From Hirundichthys speculiger (taxonomy: Eukaryota > Chordata > Actinopteri > Beloniformes > Exocoetidae), in assembly GCA_018398805.1 (NCBI GenBank), contig JAGFBZ010000258.1, positions 4,204,501 through 4,268,500 on the forward strand: 64,000 nt of DNA, read 5' to 3'. Position 1 is the first letter of the stretch; the number at the start of each line of letters is the position of its first letter. The position numbers and the translations under genes were made by a program. Of the stretch, positions 23,735 to 32,935 are shown in pieces. The notes beneath the pieces were generated by a model. The model searched no databases. It was given only the letters and a program-made list of their open reading frames with translations, and had not been told where the DNA came from.

Positions 23735-24121
23735 ATGGCTGAACATGGAATTGGATGTGCTGCGGCAAAGGGCACATGCCGAAGAAGGAACACACGGGCG
23801 GGGAAAAACAAGGAAGTGGACCGCTACGTACAAGAGAGAAGACTTGTCTTTGTCGTGATGGAGAAATGGGACAGGACACCTAGAGGCCGGGTGGTCCCAA
23901 CAGGAGATGTGAGGGAGGTGGTACTGGCCGCGCAGGGAGCGCTGGGTCATGTAGGCACGCTCCCCACATGGAGGAAAATTGAGAGAGGCAACAGCTCTGG
24001 ATCGCCTGAAGCCAGATACGCCATGTTCTGCGAAACTGCGTTGTGTGAGGGCAATACAATGCAGGGAGAAGAGGAATGGGTTGAAGGCCGGACCATCAGA
24101 AGTACCGTGTTATGGAGATAA
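23735..24121 (+). pseudogene. Integrase zinc-binding domain remnant
   Basis: Around residues 49-100 the frame reads RGRVVPTGDVREVVLAAQ, then GALGHVGTLPTWRKIER and later CETALC. This resembles the HHCC domain of retroviral/Ty3 integrases (x-VP...H..LGHxGxxxT..I...C..C), with the first His apparently changed to Gln. The catalytic DDE core and C-terminal domain are not recognised downstream. A short Met-initiated frame may be coincidental. Confidence 0.55.
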
Positions 24122-24390
24122 CAGGGAAGAAAAAAGAGAGGAATACCTGTTGGTACTGTTGCGCTCTATGTTAGGTTATGGGGCAGGGAAAGCCATGGAG
24201 AAAAAAGAAAACCAACATAGTTCAGCAGATATTAGACGGTAATAGGAAGTTACTGAAGAGGAGAGGGATCCAGAGAGTGGAGCAACTGCCAATTTCAAGC
24301 TAGAAGGAACCAGGAACCGAAGATGGCTAGTGGCAGAGGAACCCCGCCATCCCATGTCAGACTAGCCACTGATGAAGGGATGGTGATACG

Positions 24391-24665
24391 AGAAACGACC
24401 TCAGCTCTCTCTGAGACGAGAGAGGGCTGAAGAACCTGAATTATAAGAAACGACCTCAGCTCTCTCTGAGACGAGAGAGGGCTGAAGAAATTGAATTATA
24501 AGAAAAATGACCTTGGCTCTCTGAGACGAGAGAGGGCTGAAGACCCTGCATTATAAGAGAAACAACCTCGGCTCTCTGAGAAGAGAGAGAGCTGAAGAAA
24601 CTGCGTTATAAGAACTAAGACCTCGGCTCTCTGAGAGGAGAGAGGGCTGAAGAAACTGCATTATG
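24391..24665 (+). repeat. Minisatellite: five 55-bp units with internal hairpin
   Basis: Units start at 24391, 24446, 24501, 24556 and 24611, each exactly 55 bp despite substitutions. Each has a cctcagctctct-type arm, a short loop and an agagagggctg arm that can pair, then gaag...ttata. The unit length is not a multiple of three. It lies in the retroelement interior after the integrase remnant. Confidence 0.95.
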
Positions 24666-24920
24666 CAAAGAAAGGATTCTTATCAGATGAAAAGAAGACC
24701 TTGGACTGGAGTGAAGTTAACGACGGCTAAGTGGGTTGAGGGGACCATCCCTCCCCTAAGAGTCCAGCGGGCAGGACCGCATAGCAGAAGATCAGGAAGA
24801 CTCCAGACCGAGACCGAAGCTGATGAACCTTTGCTCGAGGAGAAAGGAGAAGAGAGCAACAGCAACTATATGGTGAACGACCTCGGACCGGAAAAAGGAA
24901 TAAGAGTATATGCCAAGTGA
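24663..24920 (+). CDS. Unrecognised open frame in retroelement interior (85 codons)
   Basis: This open frame follows the minisatellite. It is basic in the first half (RRSGRLQ region) and acidic in the second (DEPLLEEKGEE). I recognise no domain, signal peptide or membrane segment. It may be a remnant of the pol C-terminus or a downstream gene of the element, or chance. Its strand and purine bias match the rest of the element. Confidence 0.25.
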   Translation: MQRKDSYQMKRRPWTGVKLTTAKWVEGTIPPLRVQRAGPHSRRSGRLQTETEADEPLLEEKGEESNSNYMVNDLGPEKGIRVYAK

Positions 24921-25803
24921 TGAAGAGCGACTCTGACCAGCTGGCAGCAGGCGGTAGAGAAAGGAAGAAAAGTATGGGAAGTAGCCCTATATGCGATAGC
25001 GGTGTGGGCACATCATAGTTAAGGAGGAGGACCTCCAGGAGGGAAAGTGGACCTCAGAAGACCTGCTGGTGGAGGAAGAAGCGGGACCGATATTGAAGGT
25101 GTTGAAGTGGAAAAGAGAGAGATGAAGATCGCCCTGTGAATGGTCTGGCTCAGAGGTCGCTCTGGGACTGTGGTTCTTTAACAACTTGAGCCAATTTTAA
25201 TTTGCTTTGCTTGCTTGCTACCTGCTCTACTAACTCTGTATAGAGAGAATCACTACTGTGCCATCTGCACCTCCCATGCCTGACGGATTTCCCAACTCCT
25301 TGATGCAGCCCCTCCTCGGGGGGGACGGGAAAGGTCAGAGCGGAAGGGGGGTATCCCGACTGTGAAGATGCGAGTCGAGATGTGGATTCTGGAGATGCAG
25401 GGAGATGCAGGAGATGTGATTGTTAATGTTTGATTTTCCTGTGATTTCTGGTAGATTGAGTGTGTGATGTTTTACCAAGTAATCAAATTCTTCATCTAAG
25501 CTATTCTTCACTAAACTTTTCTTGTGGTTATTATTGATCGATTTACCTGTGATTTCTGTAGAATTGAATAGGAGTTTTAGACGGTACTCAGACATTTTAC
25601 CCAGTAATTAAATTTTCAGTCAGTGACAACACTATGAACGTGATAGGAGGATGGCCCTGTGTGCAACGTGGCATGGGCGACCCGACGTGATCCAGCGGAC
25701 CCGAAGATGTGCAGGCTTGGACGGCCGGCAAGGAGGCTGACGGTGGAGGAGGCTTGCTCGCCATGTCTGTGCCCACGACAGGGGGTGGGAAGCTGAGCGA
25801 TTC
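24921..25803 (+). other. 3' interior of the retroelement, no recognised gene
   Basis: This is where env would be expected, but I see no signal peptide, fusion segment or transmembrane anchor. A diverged direct duplication of about 65 bp, offset about 109 bp (25432-25495 and 25540-25613, each with cctgtgatttctg and a ttttacc.agtaat.aaatt block), is AT-rich and unlike the rest of the interior. Confidence 0.5.
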
Positions 25804-25814
25804 CAAGGAGGGGG
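25804..25814 (+). promoter_or_regulatory. Polypurine tract
   Basis: aaggaggggg-type purines lie immediately before the 3' LTR start, the usual primer for plus-strand DNA synthesis. Confidence 0.75.
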
Positions 25815-27898
25815 TGTCAAATGACCCGGAGAGATCGTTGGAATCAGCTCAGCTTCTAATCAATAATCACTATTAACTCTGTGTGTTAAAGGAGAGACGG
25901 ATGTGAAAACAGAAAAAGTGGTAATTGATGTGATTTGGAATCAATCTATAAGCCATGACATGGGTGGGTGATTCAATAATTCAATGATCAGAACCGATGA
26001 TTGATCAGAAAGATGTATTCGGTATGATTTGGGTCGGGACTGTGAGTCTCTGCTTTCAGCGGCTGAGTGGAGGTCACTGTGTACTCAGGGGAATAAAAAC
26101 AACTGATATGGTGAACAAAAACAGGAGAGGAGATAGCAGTGCGGTGGGGTGAGGTAGGTAATGTAAACACGAGCCGGTAACTAGTCTAAACAGGTGAAGT
26201 GAAGTAACAGAAGGAGAGGTGATTTACGTGATTTGTAAGCAATTCCTAATCAATGAAATGTATGAAATGTGTGTGTGATTAGTCAAGGATCAGAAACAAA
26301 ATGTATTAGTGATTTTTAACTTTTAACATAGTGTATGTTAAAGGGAAAAAAAAACTTATTTTTGTTGGGTCAGAAACGGACAGAGACAGAGAAGAGCGCA
26401 TGTTCCTCGCTGGAATGTCAACAAGGCCGAGTTTCAAAACAATTCTGCCAGCTCCGGGCACCAAGACACAAACAGTCACCCAGGTGTGGGACAAAGTAGC
26501 GGGGGCACGCTGACCTCAGCATTAACGCTGTGACTATGGGACTGTGCAGAAAAGAATGAAATGAGGCGCACATTCTGTGGTTAAAGCTGAGTTAATCCAG
26601 CCATGGCTCAATTAAGGACATTATAAGACAGATGTGAAGTATGTAGAAATCATTGAAAAAGGATTAGCGTTAGCTGATAAGCTTTAGCTTAACGAGCTGT
26701 ATAGCCAAGAAAAAACAAGGTAACCTTGAGGCTTGTGTGTGCCATGATGTCATGATGATTAAGGTGAACGCCCCTGCCAAAGCTGTAAACATGTGAAGTC
26801 ATTGTGGGATGTGTGTTATGCATGATTATGTAAAATTATGCACGCCTCTGTATATGTGAATAACCAATCAGAAGTGTCATGTGAGTTTGAGGGAAATTAT
26901 GTATGCATATGCAAAGGTGAGAGAACCAATCAGATGAAGGCTGGTGCGGGGCGAGCAAGGAGAGAGAGAGCACATAAAAAGAGAAGGCAGAAGGACTCGG
27001 GGTGGATTCCTGGAGCGATTTTCAGACGAAGAAGGACTAGCTGAAACCTGGACGAGCGAACCCCCATCCGAAGGATTAACTGGAAGGATTTACTTCAAGA
27101 AAAAGAAGACAGAAAGACGCTTGGAACAGGATCTACGAATTTTTCCCAATTCTTGAAGGAATAATTGGAGCCTTTTTGGTTAGCCTAGCTCACCGCTAGC
27201 AAGGAGGAGGGGCCGAATCAGCATACCGGCCGGCCTGATCGTTTGAGCTCTCTCTCTCTCCCTCCCTGCCAGCGGCCTTGAAAACGCATGATGGCCACGT
27301 GTGTCTCTCAGCCTGTCCTTGACCAACCAGATGAACTGATCAGTAAGCCACAGCTTTAATTTGCCTTTTTAGAATTATAAATTGTATAACCAATCAATGC
27401 TGTTGCTTAACCTTGCTAATCTGCTTTAATAAATATAAAAACTGTCATAAGACGTCGTTGTGGACATTATATCTGTATTCAGAATTTTGAAGACTTGTTT
27501 ATGCCTCTGCACTAACACACAGGTTCTTATGGGTTATTTTAGCCACATTTTTGTCAAATTGTCCCTGAGGCTCGCTGTCCGAGCCGCTAAAGTTTTCCTA
27601 GCCTGTAACAAGAGCCCAAATCGTGAGAGAAGAGCTGCCGTTAACAGACGTGACCGATAGCTGGACTTCGAGCCACCCGGCTATTCCTCTGAAGGACAGT
27701 TATTGGAGTGAGCGGGGCATACGTTTGGAAGTAGGCAGTGAGAGCTAGGCGTATCTTCTCGACACCAGCTTAAATAAGTTGAGGAAATCTAGTGAGGAAC
27801 CTCTCCTAGACCGCAACTTCTTACCCGTAGGATGGAGAGCTGGTCCCGGTGACAGACTCTGCTAGTCAGAGACTGAACCAAAACTGGGGGATTTTACA
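25815..27898 (+). repeat. 3' LTR (2,084 bp)
   Basis: It matches the 5' LTR end to end. Differences are mostly short insertions or deletions, concentrated in the distal U3 (about 26.05-26.62 kb). The second half is almost identical. It ends TTTTACA before GGTT. Confidence 0.92.
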
Positions 27899-27902
27899 GG
27901 TT

Positions 27903-28938
27903 TTACAAACAGCAGAGCAGCAGAAGCAATCATACTTGTACATTCTGATCACACAACCTTTTGCATGTCTGCAGGGTGTGGTAGAAGCTGTCTAAAACCA
28001 ACATCTTCTGCGTGGTAGCTTGACCTATTTCAAAACAATACTTCCCCTGTCAGTGATGGTTATGAATACTTCTCACCCTTTCTTTCTCGATTTATTTCTC
28101 ACCTTCCTATTCTGTCTCTTGGTCTCGCTGGTGTCTGTTTCTGAAGTTGCACTTTTTTCTTTACTTCAAGTTCTTATCTCTCCTTTGAGTTTTGTTTCTA
28201 AAAGTATTTTTTTTCTTTCCTTTCTCTAATGTTACTCAGAGCCATGTTCAGTTCTTAGAAGAGTGTTCAGAACAGCATCAATGGGAAGAAGCAACACGAG
28301 ACACTACTGAAGTTCTCTGATGGTACTCCCCATACAGAAGAATCCCCAAAAGAAACATCTGGGTGACATGAGGTGCAATATCTTTCAAAGGATACCAAGC
28401 AGTTTTTATTTGAGCAGGACTGATGGACAACTCAAAAGACCTTCCTGATCAGAATTAGTTTACTTTACCTCATGTGTAATAGTTTGTTTTCAGACTGGTT
28501 GGAAATCCCACAAACAAACTCTAACTGTTTGTTTTCCTAATATAGCTAGTGGTGTCCTACTAACATCATCTCTACAGTGGTCTCACCTCTGAAAAGGACA
28601 TTGCTTCAGAAGACATGTGGTCCTGTTTTTTTTGTTTTTTAAGAGAGAATACTACAGCTTTCTGTTGGCAGCAAATAATCTGTATACGTGAAGTCTTTTT
28701 CTCATTATACTGTCAGGAACTGTGATATTTAACATGTTAACTGAGTCTACAACGCAGCTCAGTCTCTTGGGTTTGTATTGATTAATTACATTTTTGTGCG
28801 ATTCTATAAGCATTACACAGTCTGTGCTTGAGATGAACAAGCTGAAATTGTTAATGTTTTCTATCATCTTTCTATCTGTATTGGCCAGGCCACTCTTAAT
28901 AAGTCCATCCCTTCTTTCTATTCAGTGTTATGGAGATC
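27903..28938. other. Non-coding; no gene seen
   Basis: AT-rich sequence with T-rich runs near 28207 and 28625. Nothing recognised. Confidence 0.45.
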
Positions 28939-29165
28939 TCCTGAAACCTATCCCAGCTGTCTTTAAGTGAAAAGCTGAGTTCCACCCTGGACAGATCGAC
29001 AGTCCATGGTGGGCCACATATGACAACGCGACATGCTCACTCCTATGACCAATTTAGAATCACCAGTTAGCCTTGGACTGTGGGGAACACCAGAAAAAGG
29101 CTCCAGCTGGGATTTAAACCAGGAAACTTCTTGTTCTGAAGCAACAGTGCTAACTAGCAAGCCCC
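28939..29165 (+). repeat. Common fish interspersed repeat, degraded
   Basis: It contains cctatcccagctgtctttaa, then caccctggacagatcgacag, tccatg..gggccaca, caatttagaatcaccagtta, gatttaaaccaggaaacttc and a gcaacagtgctaact block. These occur in the same order in a repeat that is abundant in fish genomes. Class is uncertain (probably LINE-derived). Confidence 0.65.
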
Positions 29166-29689
29166 TGTGGTGTTTTCTTTAGAGATTCCCCTTGGTTAAG
29201 AGCAGTGTAATTGAGATTCTATTATATGCTTTCATTCCATAATAATTCTATTTTATGCTTTTGTTCAGAGTCTATAAAAAAAGTTGCATGAAACTGTTGC
29301 TTTTTAAAGAGAAGGATGTTGCATTCATGAATGAATGGTTTGTGTTTGTCTGTCTGTAAAGACTGCAGAAAACCATCTCAAACCAGATCCACCGAGTGGG
29401 AGAGAGTTACGAGTAGTGTTTTCGCATCTGCTTTAAGCAGCTTTAGTGAGAGAAAGCAGGATGTGGCCTTGAGCAGTCGGTAGGCTACTTCTCCTCACAT
29501 ATGTTCCCTGATAAAAGATAAAATAATTAATCACTTTCCCACAGCTAAATGTACTGATCATGGGATAGTACATAATCAGAGACACTTTGACTCTGATTGG
29601 AAAGCACACAAAAAATGCATAGCTCTGATAGGTTGGAACATTTAACATTCCTGTAACGAATGTAAGCTCCACGAGACATCTTACTTTAG

Positions 29690-30065
29690 AGGTACTGAGG
29701 TCAAGCTACAAGCACTGAGGTGATCGTGCTTTTGCTGTTGCTGGTCCCAAGTTGTGGAATATTTTCGCTAACTTTGGGACTTTTAAATCATAGCTTGAAA
29801 CCTATTTATTATGAACAGCTTTTAATATCAGTCAGTGCTGTAACACATTTCTGACCAATGCTTTATTTTGATTTTACATTTATAAGTCAAGGTTTTATGT
29901 TTTTGAGGGTGATTTCAGTAATGGTTTTATGTCTGAACCTGTTTTTTTTATTTGGGATTTTTTTGTCCATTATCTGTTCTGCTCTTATACATTTTATTTA
30001 TAATTTCATGCAAAGCACATTGGTTGCCAGGTGGTTATTGTAAGGTTCTACATTAAAAAAGGTTG
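29690..30065 (+). pseudogene. LINE 3'-end relic
   Basis: One frame gives a LVPSCGIFSLTLG-type stretch, a decayed form of the common fish VPKLWNSLP motif near a LINE C-terminus. Farther down are catgcaaagcacattggttg and a ctacattaaaaaagg end, typical of the 3' UTR of the same elements. No catalytic part is present. Confidence 0.55.
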
Positions 30066-31595
30066 ATTGATAAATTGACTAAACAGTCATCATCAGACAT
30101 CATCAAGAAATGCCCTACCCTACCTTTAAGGAATGGCATTTGATCAGGAACACGTGTGTGCCACTTATCCCCTATGGACCCTTTTTCAAGGGTATAAGGG
30201 TTTGAGTTTTCCATAAACCTAATTTTAAGACCTGGTTAAGGATCAGATTGTTTCTTATTCTGTTTTATTATGCCCTCTAACACAAAATATTGGCATTAAA
30301 AGATGAGGTGTTTTTTTTTTTTTTTTTTTTTTTACATGATTCTGTTTTAATGATGGTCCTTTGATGGCAAAGTTAATCAAAATGAGCATGGTGCTGTCAT
30401 CTAACCTTCAACTAACTTCACCGTAGCTCCACCCCCCTCCCCTTCCTCTGAAAACAAACCTATGCCCTTGGTAGAGCTCTCCTCATTAAAGCCCCATCAG
30501 CAAGTCACATCATTACCTGTTTACCCCTTTCACTCCTCTCTCCTCCCTCTCTTCGGCTCTCTCTGTTAGCCAGCCAGCTGCCACACACTCCAGAGGATAC
30601 TCCAATTACAAACAACACATAGAGACACGCAAACCTGCACCGGTGGATATTCCAATTAAATCTAACGCACCGCACAAACACACTCAAACGCAGATAAATG
30701 TGAAGTTGCTGGTGGACATGCTAATTAGTAGAGCAAACATGGCATGGATGTTGCTCAACTCATCGACTGAGACATGGCACACACACACACACACAAAGGA
30801 TATACACTTTATAAGGTCAAAAATACACACACAGATGACTTCACACATGAACGCCCCCTACAAGCACCATGACACATCATCACCTATGAATGGTAACAAA
30901 TACAAAACAATACACAGAAGGTCAGGAGCTCGCTGTCATTCACGCTCAGTGGCGTAAAGGTTACAGAAGCTGCCAGCAGGGATGATCTGGAGGGAGGTTC
31001 CATCTATGGGAAGCAGACATGTGACCCCCCTGTTTGGTAAGGCTGGACTCTATTGTCAGGATGTGAGGAAATACAAAAGGTCAATTTGGGGGGAGGAATA
31101 AAATCTCACTGAGTCGCTCAAACCTTCCTGCATCATTAATTATCCCAAATCTCTATGGAGAAAAAAAATGAGAGTGAGAGAAGGAACGGCGCTACGGAAC
31201 ATCCCAGCAAGAATATAATTTCCCCGATGTGTGATTAGATGGGATCACTTTGATGTGAGCTTTATGCCAATGTGACTGAGGCTGGCACCGGTCTTGAAAG
31301 GAAAACGGGCTGAGGCGTGGGGAAAGGGAGAAATGAAAACTGGCTTACTGACACTCCAAAACAGCAAGAGACTATAAGAGTTGACTCTTTTGTTGAGTAG
31401 ATGAAGGAAGGCCTTGAACGCTCAGTGGATATGAAGGTTTGTCTGGAGAAGAAAATGACACGGTCATACAATAATTCCATTTAAGATTGTACTGCTGGCT
31501 ATCTCAAGGACACAAGCAAGAATACTTCATCTAAGCTATTTGGCTTTTAGTTGTATAGTAGCAAGAAAGTGCCAACTTTTTTTTTTTTTTTTATT
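30066..31595. other. Non-coding with simple repeats; no gene seen
   Basis: It includes a 23-T run (30311-30333) and a (CA)9 microsatellite (30778-30795). No supported coding region. Confidence 0.5.
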
Positions 31596-31663
31596 AATCT
31601 GCTCCAGTGTGACTTATAGTCTGGAAAATACGGTACTTCGGTTGATAAAAAAAAAAAAAAGAC
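31596..31663. repeat. DNA-transposon terminus-like fragment
   Basis: ccagtgtgacttatagtctg and gaaaatacggta match a terminus seen widely in animal repeats, flanked by a T-run (31578-31592) and an A-run (about 31649-31661). A partner end was not found. Confidence 0.45.
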
Positions 31664-32239
31664 AAACACTGAACTTGCTATTCAAAAGAAACAGCAGATG
31701 TAAACCAGCCATGCCCATGCAAAAAGAAGATCTCTGGTTATACCTTCCGATCAAGAGAAGGTACATTTATTGTGTATGACCAAGAAAAATAGTGTACAAC
31801 ACCGAAGGAATGTGGAATGTGTTTGAATGTGATTCACACACGCAACACCCAACGAGGAAGGTCCAGATGTGGATCACTGAAGGAATGTGGTCCGCACACC
31901 CATTGCCCAACAAGTCTGGTTCATATATGCAACGCCGAACAAGGGCCTGAGACCGAACGAAAGGGCTGCTTGGTCTCGTGCTCTCAGTTTGGAGAGGAGC
32001 AGGAGAACAATTTCATCATTAATGTGTGAGACGAACCAAATAGGGTGCAACAGAAGTAAACTAGTTGGAAAGTAACTGGAATTCCTGTGAAAAAAAAATA
32101 GCAATAAATGTGATGGGGGAGGAGTTTATTTGACAGCTTGTCACTTAATTTAAAGTATGCCATGCAGCTGGGGTGTCTGGCATGCTGTCATAATCCTAAT
32201 AGCTAAAATGAACTGAAGCATCGCTGCAGGTTACACTCA

Positions 32240-32477
32240 GTGAGTAAGTGCAAGAACTGGCTGTTTGTGAAAGCACAAAAACAAAGAATCTGGATGCCCA
32301 AATTAAAGAATAAATGTCACAAGGCACAACACAGAATCTTCAATGAGGTAACAAGAACTCACAAGTCCCGGCAAGCATCTCTGTTCATGACTCTGTCATT
32401 GGACAGGCAGGGTGATCATGACAGAGCACCACAGAGGAAGCTACTGCTCTCAAAAAGAATTGGGAATCTGCGGTTTT
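32240..32477 (+). pseudogene. Tc1/mariner-type transposon relic, first part
   Basis: Translation around 32410-32460 gives a DHDRAPQRKLLLSKR stretch that resembles a fish Tc1-like repeat I recall, and the preceding part has an IFNEVTRTHKSRQ-like region. It is cut off at about 32478 by an unrelated repeat and resumes at about 32606. Confidence 0.5.
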
Positions 32478-32605
32478 ACTGGGGCCCTGCGATGAACTGG
32501 TGACCTTGTGTACCCCTGCCTTTCACCCGAAGAGAGCTGGGATAGACTCCAGCAGATCCCCGTATGCCAGGATTAAGCTGGCATAGATAATGGAAGGATG
32601 GATTA
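32478..32605 (+). repeat. LINE 3' tail-type repeat inserted in Tc1 relic
   Basis: ccctgcgatgaactggtgac, gctgggatagactccagcag and a final ggaaggatggat match a repeat tail very common in fish, normally ending in (atgg)n. Confidence 0.7.
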
Positions 32606-32935
32606 CATAGACTATGTATGACACAAAAAGGGGAAACACGTTACCATCATCAAAACATCATCACAGCGCATAAATATGATGGAGGGAGCATCATGATATG
32701 GGCTGGCTTCGCTGCCTCAGGGCCTGGACCACTTATGATCACAGAGGGAGAAATAAACTCCCAAGCTTCACAGAATATCCTCCACCATAGAATCAGATTG
32801 GTTGTCTGCCAGCTGAAGCTCAGTAGAAGCTGAGTGATGTAGCGGGACAATGACCCGAAGCATCAAAGAATGATGCTTCAGAAAAAGTCAGAGCTGGGAC
32901 CTCAAGTCCACATACAAAATGTTTCCACAGCAACT
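32606..32935 (+). pseudogene. Tc1/mariner transposase relic, second part
   Basis: The frame HKYDGGSIMIWAGFAASGPG corresponds to the GGGSVMVWGCFA motif of Tc1 transposases, in the catalytic DDE domain. Further on gcgggacaatgacccgaagc gives the QDNDPKH motif with the second catalytic Asp. Stops and frame changes break it. It is a fossil of a cut-and-paste element. Confidence 0.85.

Larger units (their letters stand above)
19147..27898 (+). mobile_element. Endogenous retrovirus-like LTR element, internally defective
   Basis: It is 8.75 kb long with two near-identical direct LTRs of about 2.08 kb that begin TGTCAAATGA and end TTTTACA. The 4-bp duplication GGTT flanks it (19143-19146 and 27899-27902). 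A tRNA-Lys primer site follows the 5' LTR and a purine tract precedes the 3' LTR. The 4.6-kb interior holds an open gag-like frame, an open protease frame and small pieces of RT and integrase. RNase H, the integrase core and env are not recognised. It is antisense to grm8, the orientation usually tolerated in introns. The genus is not assignable by eye. Confidence 0.9.

Noticed and set aside
24391..24665. CRISPR array
   Set aside because: Units are adjacent 55-bp tandem repeats without unique spacers, in a eukaryotic retroelement.
24921..25803. Envelope gene
   Set aside because: No signal peptide, furin-like site, fusion segment or membrane anchor in any frame; stops are frequent.
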